A stretch of DNA of 38,612 nucleotides from Pseudomonadota bacterium (GTDB lineage: Bacteria; Myxococcota_A; Polyangia; Fen-1088): assembly GCA_017881315.1 (NCBI GenBank), contig JADGRB010000018.1, positions 1-38,612 on the forward strand. The letters are read 5' to 3'. Below, one piece after another: positions 25,657-34,644 of the stretch. The stretch's first letter is position 1. The number at the start of each line of letters is the position of its first letter. A program made the translations under genes and the position numbers. The notes below the pieces were generated by a model. That model did no database searches. It worked only from the letters and a program-made list of their open reading frames with translations, and was not told the DNA's origin.

Positions 25657-26538
25657 CTAGCGTCTCGCGGCCGCGTCCGCAAGCGCGTCAGCGAGACGCG
25701 CGAAGTCGGCGACCGACAGCTCCTCCGCGCGCTTCGTTCCCGCGATGCCGGCCGTCGCCAGCGCCGCGCTGGCCTCCCCTTCACCGAACCGAGCCGCCAG
25801 CGCCCGGCGCAGCATCTTCCGGCGCGTCGAGAACGCCTGCTTGACGACCTCCTCGAAGAGGGCGGCGTCGCGAACCGCCGCCAGCGGCGCCGCGCGGGGA
25901 ATCAGGCTCAGCACCGACGAGGTCACGGACGGCGCCGGATGAAACGACCCCGGTCGGACATTGAAGAGGATGCGCGCCTCCGCGTGCTGCGTGATCGCGA
26001 CGGTCAAACGTCCGTAGACCCGGCTCCCCGGAGGCGCCACGATCCGCTGCGCCATCTCGCGCTGGACCATCACGATCGCGCGCGCGACCGCGCCGCCGCG
26101 ACCGGCCTCCACCAGCGCCAAGATCAGCGCGCTCGCGATCTGATAAGGAAGATTGCCGACGACGATCAGAGGTCGCCCGGCCGCGCGGGCCACCGCGGCG
26201 AAATCGAAGTGCGCGGCGTCGGCCCGCACCACCTCGAGACGCGTCCAGCCCCCGAGCTCTCCCGCCAGCACCGCCAGCATGTCGGGATCTCGCTCGATCG
26301 CCAGGACGCGGGCCGGGGGCGGGTCGAGGCGCAACAACGCCCCCGTGAGCGCGCCCAGGCCGGCGCCGATTTCGACGACGACGTCTCCGGGCCCCGCACC
26401 CGTCGCGGCCGCGATGCGCGAGAGCACGGCGCTGTCGCGCAAGAAGTTCTGTCCCCAGGCTTTCTTGGCCGCGAGCCCGTACCTCGCCAGCACCCGTCGC
26501 GGGTCCTCGATCGGCGGTGAATCGGACGAGCCGGTCAA
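25657..26538 (-). CDS. rsmA: 16S rRNA dimethyladenosine transferase
   Basis: A 293-residue methyltransferase that dimethylates A1518 and A1519 in helix 45 of 16S rRNA (KsgA), using S-adenosylmethionine. Key parts are KKAWGQNFLRD, motif I VEIGAGLGALTGALL, the acidic motif II near AIERDPDM, the catalytic NLPYQIAS and FHPAPSVTSSVL, then the helical C-terminal domain. The start is most likely TTG 26538, whose TTGA overlaps the tsaD stop; no ATG or GTG gives a better N-terminus before the conserved RRVLARYGLAAKKAWGQ block. Tight coupling to tsaD and mutM fits a housekeeping translation/repair operon. Confidence 0.95.
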   Translation of the reverse strand: MTGSSDSPPIEDPRRVLARYGLAAKKAWGQNFLRDSAVLSRIAAATGAGPGDVVVEIGAGLGALTGALLRLDPPPARVLAIERDPDMLAVLAGELGGWTRLEVVRADAAHFDFAAVARAAGRPLIVVGNLPYQIASALILALVEAGRGGAVARAIVMVQREMAQRIVAPPGSRVYGRLTVAITQHAEARILFNVRPGSFHPAPSVTSSVLSLIPRAAPLAAVRDAALFEEVVKQAFSTRRKMLRRALAARFGEGEASAALATAGIAGTKRAEELSVADFARLADALADAAARR

Positions 26539-27692
26539 AGCTCCAGGCCCGGATCCACCGCCAGATCCAGGCCGGCGTGCTCGCCGCGAACGAAGAGATC
26601 GGTGCCCGCCGCCGCGATCATCGAAGCGTTGTCGGTGCACCGCTTGGGCGGCGGGATGAAGAGCGCGAATCCGTCGGCGCGCGCCGCCTCGGCGAGCGCC
26701 GCGCGCAACCCTCGGTTTGCCGCCACCCCGCCGCAAACCACCAGCGCGCCCAGTCCCTCGCGCGCGAGTGCCCGCCGCGACTTGCGCACCAGGACGTCCA
26801 CCACGGCCATCTGAAAGCTGGCGCAGACATCCGCCAGCGCCGCCCCCTCTGGCAGGCCAGCCGCTCCGGGGGAGCCCGATGAGCCCGGCGATCCGGATGA
26901 GCCCGGCGATCCGGGCAAATCCGGCGAGCCCCTTTTGGCGAGCCAGGTCGAAACCGCCGTCTTCAGCCCCGAAAAGCTGAAATCGAGATCGTCTCGTCCC
27001 GCCAGTGCCCGCGGCAGCGCCACGGCGCGTGGATTCCCGGCAGCCGCGAGCCGGTCGATGGCAATCCCGCCCGGATAGCCGAGCCCCAGGAGCTTGCCCA
27101 CCTTGTCGAAAGCCTCGCCGGCGGCGTCGTCCCGGGTCGCGCCCAGCAGGCGCGTCTTCCCCGGCCCATCGACCCGGATGATGGCCGTGTGCCCGCCCGA
27201 GACCAGCAACGCCAGATGCGGAAACGGCGGAACAGGCGACGGAGATCGATCGCGTGGGATCCCGGCCGGCTCCGCCGGCTGGGACCCATCGCGGGGGGGT
27301 TTGGGGACCGTCCCAGGATTTCCGTCCTCGAGGAACGCGGCCGCGAGATGGCCGGCGAGGTGATTGACGCCGACCAGCGGCTTGCGGAGCGCGAACGCCA
27401 GCGCCTTGGCGGTCTCGACCCCGACCAGGAGCGCGCCGACCAGCCCCGGCCCGCAAGTGACGGCCACCGCATCGAGATCCCCGAATCCGATCTTCGCGTC
27501 CGTCAGCGCGCGCCGGATGACCGGAATGATGGTGGCGACGTGCTGGCGCGACGCCACCTCGGGAACCACGCCGCCGTAAGGGGCGTGCGCCAGAATCTGC
27601 GAGGCGACGACGTCGGAGCGAACCCACCGTCCGTCCTCGACGACGGCGGCGGCGGTCTCGTCGCACGAGGTCTCGATTCCGAGGACCAGCAC
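26535..27692 (-). CDS. tsaD: tRNA N6-threonylcarbamoyladenosine transferase subunit TsaD
   Basis: A 385-residue universal protein of the TsaBDE system, which adds threonylcarbamoyl to A37 of ANN-decoding tRNAs. Family elements: VLGIETSCDET at the N-terminus, metal-binding HLAGH (His111, His115), LLVSGGHTA, GYPGGIAID, FSFSGLKTA, VCGGVAANRGLR and CTDNASMIA near the end. Two low-complexity insertions break the usual chain: about residues 123-157 (Pro/Arg/Ser-rich, just after the metal motif) and about 255-283 (repeated GSPGSS). GTG 27692 begins right at the family N-terminus and lies one base after the previous gene's stop. TsaB and TsaE are not in the window. Confidence 0.96.
   Translation of the reverse strand: MLVLGIETSCDETAAAVVEDGRWVRSDVVASQILAHAPYGGVVPEVASRQHVATIIPVIRRALTDAKIGFGDLDAVAVTCGPGLVGALLVGVETAKALAFALRKPLVGVNHLAGHLAAAFLEDGNPGTVPKPPRDGSQPAEPAGIPRDRSPSPVPPFPHLALLVSGGHTAIIRVDGPGKTRLLGATRDDAAGEAFDKVGKLLGLGYPGGIAIDRLAAAGNPRAVALPRALAGRDDLDFSFSGLKTAVSTWLAKRGSPDLPGSPGSSGSPGSSGSPGAAGLPEGAALADVCASFQMAVVDVLVRKSRRALAREGLGALVVCGGVAANRGLRAALAEAARADGFALFIPPPKRCTDNASMIAAAGTDLFVRGEHAGLDLAVDPGLEL
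26878..26913. repeat. Two 18-bp tandem repeats inside tsaD
   Basis: GATGAGCCCGGCGATCCG is repeated exactly at 26878-26895 and 26896-26913, with diverged copies on both sides. On the coding strand it gives GSPGSS units within the second insert of TsaD. Confidence 0.88.
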
Positions 27693-27693
27693 C

Positions 27694-30303
27694 TCAGAGC
27701 TTTCCGAGTCGGTCGACAATCGCGCGCAGATCACCCGCGAACTGGCCGCGCGGATCGAGCTCGAGATAGCGCTGGTAGGCGCGCTTCGCGTCGGCCATCT
27801 CGCCGGCATCCTGATGAACGCCGCCGATGATGACGTAGGCGTCGGCCCACTTCGGGTTCAGCTTGACCGCCCGCTCGGCCTCCGCGAGCGACTCGCGGCG
27901 GCGGTTGCGATTGAAGAGGGCGTGCGCCAAGAGGCCGTGGGCCTCCGCCGAATCCATGTTGGCGTCCCGCGCGGCCGTGCAGGCGGCCTCGGCGTCCTTC
28001 ATCCGTTGTTCCTGGAATGACGTATGGCAGATCGACAACAGGGGCGCCGCCTCGGCGGCACGCAGGCGCGCGATCTTCGGATCTGCCGCACGCTCGTCGA
28101 GATCGTCGCGCGTCGCGGCCGATGCCGCGGAGGACCGGGCGGCGGACCCGCCGGTCGCGGCGCCGCCCCCCATCGCCGCCGGCGACCCGGTGGTGCCCAA
28201 CTGCGGCGCGGGCGCGGCGGGGATGGGGACGATCGTTGGCCCCACCGGTGCCGGTGCGGGCGCCGCGGCCGACGGCGCGCCGGGCGCCGTGTCGTCAGCG
28301 GTCGCCTCGTCGCTGAACGCGTCGTGGGCCGCCTTGCGATGCGATCGAAAATACAGCGCGCCCGTGACGAGGACCAGCCCCGCGACGGCCGCCACCAGGA
28401 ACATCCCGCGCCGGTGCGAAGAGATTCCGAGCTCATCGGAGGCATCTGCGGCTGAAAATTTCTCCTCCAGCTCGGAGGCGTCGACCAGCTCCGTCGTCCG
28501 GCGCTGCGGCTCGGGCGCGGGACCCTCGACGAGGGGCGGCAGCTCGTCGAGCGCGCGGGCGCTACCCGGCGGCGTCAGCGATTGCGACGCACGAACGAAC
28601 GGGCGCGCATTTTCTTCACGCAGATGTGCCAGGCGCGCTTCGGCCGCGGGCGACTGCTTGATCTTGGCGTTGCTCGGGCGAACGATGATCTCACCGGAGG
28701 CCGACCGCACTTCGGTTCCGGTCGGCATCGCCGCGGCGATCGGGGACACAGAGGGCGGCGGCGCGCTCGAGCCGGCCGGCGGGGGCGAGACCGTCGGGGC
28801 CACCTGGCCCAGCGATCCCGCGTCCATGATCGGTGTCGCGTCGTCATCCTCCGACGTCGGTGCGTCGGGATCCAGGATCGGCGCCGCGTCCTCGACCGAG
28901 GTGGCCGCGGCTTCGATCGAGCTCGCCATCTCACTCAGGACGACCGGCAGGCCGATGGCGGTGCGGACCGGCTCCGCCGCCTCGGCGCCGAGACCCTGCA
29001 GCGTCGTCGGAAACCCCGGCCCCAGCAACAACGACGAGCCCGACGGCGAAGAATCCGGCGCGTGGCTCTCGGCCTGGAGCCGGTCGGTGAAGCGAACCCG
29101 CATGTCGTCGTCGAGCGCGTCGCGCGCGCCTTCACCGAGGGGCTCAATCGGCGCGGTGGGTCGACCGTGCACGCCGATCCCCGCTTCCGGCGAGGCGCCG
29201 AAGAGATCGCGCTCGAGCCGCGGCGGCGAACGGAACGGCCCGGTCGCTTCCGAGAGCCACCCTTCCAGATCGGCCCCGAGCATTTCGTCCTCCGCGGCCG
29301 GCACGCGGATGTCGTGGACGATCCGCTCGTGACAGAGCTTGCCGATCGCCGCCGCGGCGTCCAGATCGGACAAGCCGCAATCGTCGATGACTTGCAGGAA
29401 GGTCCGCATCCCGTCGAACAGTCGCAAGATCCGGTTCACCTCGTCGGGGATGTCAGCCAGTCGTTCGGCGAGGACTCGATAGTCGACCTCGAAGATCGTG
29501 TCGAGCGGCGGAAGACCGGACAGCAGCCGCCGCCACTCGTCGACCCGGCGCAGCGCCTCCATCAAGAGATCGTGGGGCCGCATCTCGATGGTGTCCTTGC
29601 GCCGGATGCTCTTCCACTCGATCTCGAGCCGCCCGGACGACCAGCAAAAGAGCCGATAGATCGCGTCGCGTCCCGAGAGGCGTCCCACCTCCGCGTCGAC
29701 CACGTTCCCCTGGCGAAAAAAGATCTCGCCCCGCGCGCCACCCGCCGCCGTGATCACCGCGACGCCCGATTTCTGATGCGCGGAGATCGCCCGCAAGAGG
29801 TCGACCAGCGGCACGTCTCCGATGTCGCTGATGAAGTGGTCGGATCCCGGCGCGGGGGCCTCGGCCCCCTCGACCGTCGATGCCGCGGGCGCGTACGCAG
29901 AAAGCTCCAGGCGCTCCCGTTCGCGTCGCTGCAAGAGGGCGCGTGCGCGCGACACCACCTCCTGCACGTAGATCGGTTTGATGACGAAGTCGTCGGCGCC
30001 GGCCTCCAGTCCACGCGTCTTGTTCTCGAGGCCCGGATCCGAAATCAACACCACGGCGGGCGGCATTCGATCGCCGGTCTGCTTGACCAGCCGGCAGAAC
30101 GCCAGCGCATCCGGATCGCTGGCCGCGGCGATCACCAGATCGGGGCCGTCGGCGAGGCGTTTCATAGCCTCTTCGCGGTTGCTGGCGAGCCCAACGGAGA
30201 ACCCGGCCTGCCGCAGGGTGAGATCGAGGATCCGCCGAATCGACTCGTCGCTGTCGACGATCAGGATCGCCTGCGCTCCCCTCTCCTCTCTACGTTGCTC
30301 CAT
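27694..30303 (-). CDS. Receiver-like / DUF4388 / transmembrane / TPR signalling protein
   Basis: An 869-residue protein. Residues about 12-125 form a CheY-like receiver fold (ILIVDSDES, VLISD, FVIKP with Lys109), but the phosphoacceptor position reads Ala60 (PDLVIAAASDP) and one acidic-pocket residue is Ser18, so it is probably not phosphorylated. A DUF4388 (PATAN-type) domain follows at about 157-260 (ISDIGDVPLVDLLRAI, GEIFFRQGNVVDAEVGRLSG). A helical part (about 260-350) precedes a long acidic, Pro/Ala-rich linker. One transmembrane helix lies near 631-652 (FLVAAVAGLVLVTGALYF). TPR-like helices fill 758-869. The orientation suggests a cytoplasmic receiver/PATAN half and a TPR half across the inner membrane. 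ATG 30303. It is immediately upstream of tsaD. Confidence 0.82.
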   Translation of the reverse strand: MEQRREERGAQAILIVDSDESIRRILDLTLRQAGFSVGLASNREEAMKRLADGPDLVIAAASDPDALAFCRLVKQTGDRMPPAVVLISDPGLENKTRGLEAGADDFVIKPIYVQEVVSRARALLQRRERERLELSAYAPAASTVEGAEAPAPGSDHFISDIGDVPLVDLLRAISAHQKSGVAVITAAGGARGEIFFRQGNVVDAEVGRLSGRDAIYRLFCWSSGRLEIEWKSIRRKDTIEMRPHDLLMEALRRVDEWRRLLSGLPPLDTIFEVDYRVLAERLADIPDEVNRILRLFDGMRTFLQVIDDCGLSDLDAAAAIGKLCHERIVHDIRVPAAEDEMLGADLEGWLSEATGPFRSPPRLERDLFGASPEAGIGVHGRPTAPIEPLGEGARDALDDDMRVRFTDRLQAESHAPDSSPSGSSLLLGPGFPTTLQGLGAEAAEPVRTAIGLPVVLSEMASSIEAAATSVEDAAPILDPDAPTSEDDDATPIMDAGSLGQVAPTVSPPPAGSSAPPPSVSPIAAAMPTGTEVRSASGEIIVRPSNAKIKQSPAAEARLAHLREENARPFVRASQSLTPPGSARALDELPPLVEGPAPEPQRRTTELVDASELEEKFSAADASDELGISSHRRGMFLVAAVAGLVLVTGALYFRSHRKAAHDAFSDEATADDTAPGAPSAAAPAPAPVGPTIVPIPAAPAPQLGTTGSPAAMGGGAATGGSAARSSAASAATRDDLDERAADPKIARLRAAEAAPLLSICHTSFQEQRMKDAEAACTAARDANMDSAEAHGLLAHALFNRNRRRESLAEAERAVKLNPKWADAYVIIGGVHQDAGEMADAKRAYQRYLELDPRGQFAGDLRAIVDRLGKL

Positions 30304-30371
30304 CGCCGCTGCCGCCCCGCAGTATATGCGCCACTTTCGCCCCTTATTTCCATACTACAAATTATTAATAG

Positions 30372-31433
30372 CTAACTGGCAAGGTCCGGTACCCGACGAC
30401 CGAGGAGGTCGCGCAGCGCGCCGAGCTCGTCCGGGGCCTTCGCGAGCGCCTCGCGCACGTAGCCAATCGACGCCGGAATCCATCGCAGGAAGCTGGGATT
30501 CTTTCGCACCCGGTCGATGAAGACGAACCGACCTGCGTCTTTCAGCTTGCGCTGGAGGGTCTGCAGCACGAAGAGACGGCGGAAGCCGGCCGGGTCCTGG
30601 ACCGCGGCCCTCGCGATGAAGTGCTCGACCAGCACGTCGACCTCAGCCGGTGCGAGAACGACGTAAGAATCGCGCAACAGCGCCACCAGATCGTAGGCGC
30701 GGGGACCCAGCAGCGCGTCCTGAAAATCGATCACCTTGAGGTCGGGCGCCGAGCCGTCGCCGACCACCATGAGGTTGCGGCTCTGGAAATCCCGGTGGAC
30801 TAGCGTCGTCGGTGCGGCGGCGAGCTGGCGCGCGATCCAGTCGAAGGCCGCGTCCAGGACCGCCGCTTCGGCCCCACCCAGATGCACGCCGCGCTCGGCC
30901 TCGAGATACCACTCCTTGAAATGCGCAAGCTCCCAGCGCAGCAGTGTTTCGTCAAAACGGCGCGAAAAGGCGACGCATCCGGGATCGGGCCGCGCGTCGC
31001 CGAGAGCCTGCAGCGAGACAATCTGGTCGATCGCTGCCCGATAGAAGCGCGCTCGCTCGGAATCCGGCGCGCCCTTCACGGCGGCCTCGAAGGTGCGGTC
31101 GCCGAGATCTTCGAGACCCACCAGCCCGCGCTGAGCATCGTAGCGAAAGACCCTCGGCACCGGATAGCCGCTCTGCGCCAGGTACCGCTGCACATCGAGA
31201 AATGGCAGCTCGGGGGGACCCATGCCCGGCGAGGTGGCTTCGTCGGATTTCAACGGCTCGTCGGGGAGCTCCATGACCACCACGCTCGAGGGTGAGCCGC
31301 CCGTCACGCGAACCCGGTGGTAGCGGCGGGTCGAGGCGTCGCCCGCCAGCGTCTCGACCGTCCCCTCCCCCCCGCCCGCGAAGTCGCGGACGAACGGGAC
31401 CAGCACTTCGGCCAGCATCGGTTTTTCGAGCAT
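30372..31433 (-). CDS. Aminoglycoside-phosphotransferase-fold kinase, AmgK-like
   Basis: A 353-residue kinase of the APH/choline-kinase fold. The catalytic loop reads VHRDFQSRNLMV (catalytic Asp) and the metal site VIDFQDALLGPRAYDLVALL, matching the branch that includes AmgK, the anomeric kinase for N-acetylmuramate and N-acetylglucosamine in cell-wall recycling. The upstream part (GDASTRRYHRV, FLDVQRYLAQSGYPVPRVF) also fits that branch. The usual neighbour, a MurU-like nucleotidyltransferase, is absent here, so the sugar substrate is inferred only. ATG 31433 (ATG 31418 possible). It is divergent from rsmG with 24 bases between; the 68-base AT-rich gap 30304-30371 precedes the next gene, with TATACT (minus, 30315-30320) a possible -10. 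Confidence 0.82.
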   Translation of the reverse strand: MLEKPMLAEVLVPFVRDFAGGGEGTVETLAGDASTRRYHRVRVTGGSPSSVVVMELPDEPLKSDEATSPGMGPPELPFLDVQRYLAQSGYPVPRVFRYDAQRGLVGLEDLGDRTFEAAVKGAPDSERARFYRAAIDQIVSLQALGDARPDPGCVAFSRRFDETLLRWELAHFKEWYLEAERGVHLGGAEAAVLDAAFDWIARQLAAAPTTLVHRDFQSRNLMVVGDGSAPDLKVIDFQDALLGPRAYDLVALLRDSYVVLAPAEVDVLVEHFIARAAVQDPAGFRRLFVLQTLQRKLKDAGRFVFIDRVRKNPSFLRWIPASIGYVREALAKAPDELGALRDLLGRRVPDLAS

Positions 31434-31439
31434 CCGCGT

Positions 31440-31446
31440 GATAATA
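31440..31446. promoter_or_regulatory. Overlapping divergent -10 elements between rsmG and the AmgK-like gene
   Basis: GATAATA reads GATAAT on the plus strand (31440-31445) and TATTAT on the minus strand (31446-31441). Twelve bases follow to ATG 31458 and seven to ATG 31433. The box and its geometry repeat those between tadA and the M48 gene. Confidence 0.45.
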
Positions 31447-31457
31447 CGTGGCGAGCG

Positions 31458-32078
31458 ATGTGCGCGACAGAGGCTGTCGAGCCCGATCTGCGGCACGCCC
31501 TCGCGGCGTTGGCGGCCAGATGGCAGGTGCCGTGCGACCCCGCGCAGACCGACGCTCTCCTCGCTTACGCCGTTCTTCTTCTCCAGTGGAACACCCGGAT
31601 CAACCTGACGGGCGCCGCGTCCGTGAAGGTGCTGCTGGAGTCGCATTTCCCTGACGCGTTCGCGCTGGCGAGCTGGCTCGCTGAGCCGGCTCGAGTCGTC
31701 GATGTCGGCAGCGGCGGTGGCCTGCCTGCGCTTCCGCTGGCCCTCCTCCGCCCGACGCTCGACATTCAGCTTTGCGAACCGATCGCCAAGAAGGGCGCCT
31801 TCCTACGCACGGCGATCCGACAGGGGGGTCTAGTCGGCCGGGTCCGTCTGGACACCCGCAGGGGGGAGGACCTGGCCGAGGCGGGCGAGAGGTTCGATGT
31901 GGCGATGTCCCGCGCCACCTTCACCCCTGAGGTCTGGCTGGCGCTCGGCAGGAAGCTGGTGCGACCGGGCGGCCGCATCTTCGTCCTCACCACCCCGCGA
32001 TGCGGCCTCGGCGGAAACGTCGGTCGGGAGCAGGTCTATGCCAACGGACGGCGCGTGCTGGTCGAAGTCATCGCCTGA
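31458..32078 (+). CDS. rsmG: 16S rRNA (guanine527-N7)-methyltransferase
   Basis: A 206-residue enzyme (GidB) that methylates G527 of 16S rRNA with S-adenosylmethionine. Family blocks: YAVLLLQWNTRINLTGAAS, ESHFPDAFALASWL, motif I VVDVGSGGGLPALPLALLRP, LCEPIAKKGAFLRTA, then the SRATFTPEVWLALGRKLVRPGGRI region. ATG 31458 fits the family length. In many bacteria rsmG lies next to the origin and is followed by parA and parB; here it is followed by two parS sites and bioF instead. Confidence 0.93.
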   Translation: MCATEAVEPDLRHALAALAARWQVPCDPAQTDALLAYAVLLLQWNTRINLTGAASVKVLLESHFPDAFALASWLAEPARVVDVGSGGGLPALPLALLRPTLDIQLCEPIAKKGAFLRTAIRQGGLVGRVRLDTRRGEDLAEAGERFDVAMSRATFTPEVWLALGRKLVRPGGRIFVLTTPRCGLGGNVGREQVYANGRRVLVEVIA

Positions 32079-32081
32079 AAA

Positions 32082-32097
32082 TGTTCCACGTGGAACA
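32082..32097. promoter_or_regulatory. parS: parS site 1
   Basis: TGTTCCACGTGGAACA is a perfect 16-base palindrome that fits the ParB-binding centromere consensus in its GC-rich myxobacterial form. It starts three bases after the rsmG stop. Confidence 0.92.
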
Positions 32098-32126
32098 TGC
32101 GCGGCAGAGCCTTCGCCCTCACCCAA

Positions 32127-32142
32127 TGTTCCACGTGGAACA
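32127..32142. promoter_or_regulatory. parS: parS site 2
   Basis: A second exact copy of TGTTCCACGTGGAACA, 45 bases centre to centre from the first. ParB clamps load here and slide outward to build the partition complex; the pair also lies in the upstream region of bioF, so ParB occupancy could affect its promoter. Confidence 0.92.
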
Positions 32143-32165
32143 GGGCCGCTTGTCAGTCGACTTGA

Positions 32166-32171
32166 TATAAA
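32166..32171 (+). promoter_or_regulatory. Candidate -10 of bioF, near-leaderless
   Basis: TATAAA ends five bases before ATG 32177, the same tight spacing seen before the M48 and AmgK-like starts. No convincing -35 at 17 bases; the parS 2 palindrome ends 23 bases upstream. Confidence 0.35.
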
Positions 32172-32176
32172 GCGGC

Positions 32177-33387
<1,211 letters not shown>

Positions 33388-33391
<4 letters not shown>

Positions 33392-34122
33392 CACCCCGGG
33401 CGCCTTTGCGAGGCCTGTTTGTCACCGGAACGGACACAGGGGTCGGGAAAACGACCGTTTCGATCGCGCTTCTGCGCCTGGCCGCGCGGCGCGGGCGCAA
33501 GCCGATCCCATTCAAACCCGTCGAGACCGGCTGCGACCCGAAAGCGACCGACGCCGGCGCTCTCTGGCGTGCCGCCCGGCCGCCGATTCCCCCATCCGAC
33601 GTCTGCTCTTACGCCCTCCGCCTCCCGGCGGCTCCAGCGCTGGCGGCAACGGCGGAAGGGGTGCGTATCGATCTCGATCTGCTGGTCGAACGGGCGCACG
33701 CGCTCGCCGCGAGAGGTGACTTCTTACTGGTCGAGGGTGCTGGCGGCCTCCTCGTTCCATACGTCGACGCGCTCACCACCGTCGATCTGGCGGTGCGGCT
33801 AGCGCTTCCCCTGCTCGTCGTTGCGCGAACCGCGCTCGGAACTGTCAATCACACGGCACTCACCCTGCGCGAAGCCGCGCGAAATGGGCTCACGGTTGCC
33901 GGTGTCATTCTCAGCCAGACAATGGCCGGCACCGCCCCGCACGAACCGGGGAACGCCGAGCTCATCGCCACCTTGACCGGCCAGGACGTGCTCGGCACGC
34001 TGCCCTACCTGTCGACAGACGCCCGGACCGATCCCGACCTCCTGGCAGATGCCCTCGAAGCCGGACTGGGACGCAAAGGCTTAGATCGGCTGCTTGGAAC
34101 CCGGCGGCCGGACTCGGTCTAA
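33388..34122 (+). CDS. bioD: Dethiobiotin synthetase
   Basis: A 244-residue ATP-dependent enzyme that closes the ureido ring of dethiobiotin from 7,8-diaminononanoate and CO2. It shows the P-loop GTDTGVGKT (14-22), the substrate segment FKPVETGC, and LVEGAGGLLVPY with the catalytic Glu-Gly-Ala-Gly-Gly block. ATG 33388 overlaps bioF by four bases. bioA and bioB are not in the window, so the path is split across the genome. It converges on the KH-R3H gene with five bases between, and no terminator is seen. Confidence 0.95.
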
Positions 34123-34127
34123 ACGGT

Positions 34128-34628
34128 CTAGACGCCGGTCGGGGCGGCAGCCTTGGGATAGATGACCACCCGACGAAAAAGGCCTTCTCCGTCGGACTCC
34201 GTGCTGACGCCGGGATGGTCGACCAGTGTCACGTGAACGATGCGCCGATCCGCCGGGCTCATCGGCTCGACCGGCACGGGTCGACCGGTCTTGATCGCCT
34301 TCTCGGCCAACCTGCGCGCCAGATCCGCCAGCGAATCCTCCCGGCGACCACGGTATCCTTCGGCATCGACGACCACTCCAGGACCGTCATTGGGCTTCTT
34401 GCTGACGATCCTATTTATGATATATTGCAATGCGTCTAGAGTCGCGCCCTTCTTCCCGATAATGAGGCCAGACTCCGCGCCATGCGCGTCGAGAAAAATT
34501 CGCTCGCCGTCATCGAAAGCGCTCACTTCGGCCTCGATTCCCATGCGCTCGAGAATCTCACGAAGGGCCTTGGCTGCAGCCTCGCGCTTCTCAGGCAGAA
34601 CACTCGTCGTAGACATGGTCGTAGACAT
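34128..34628 (-). CDS. khpB: KH-R3H RNA-binding protein (Jag/KhpB), short form
   Basis: A 166-residue RNA-binding protein. The KH domain (about 30-90) holds the loop GLIIGKKGATLDALQ; the R3H part (about 105-160) shows RRLAEKAIKTGRPVPVEPMSPADRR (split by domain), typical of Jag/KhpB. The N-terminal Jag domain found in many homologues is missing; most are 200-250 residues. In other bacteria jag sits between yidC and mnmE near the origin; here it lies alone after a small basic protein gene. Starts ATG 34628 and ATG 34616 (MSTTMSTT duplication) are both possible. It regulates RNA or cell-wall/elongation functions in Gram-positives; its role here is unproven. Confidence 0.9.
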   Translation of the reverse strand: MSTTMSTTSVLPEKREAAAKALREILERMGIEAEVSAFDDGERIFLDAHGAESGLIIGKKGATLDALQYIINRIVSKKPNDGPGVVVDAEGYRGRREDSLADLARRLAEKAIKTGRPVPVEPMSPADRRIVHVTLVDHPGVSTESDGEGLFRRVVIYPKAAAPTGV

Positions 34629-34644
34629 TTCTGGAGACCCTCGG

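Noticed and set aside
32082-32142. The twin palindromes as a CRISPR or transposon end
   Set aside because: Two copies with a 29-base gap do not make an array, no transposase lies near, and the sequence exactly fits parS.
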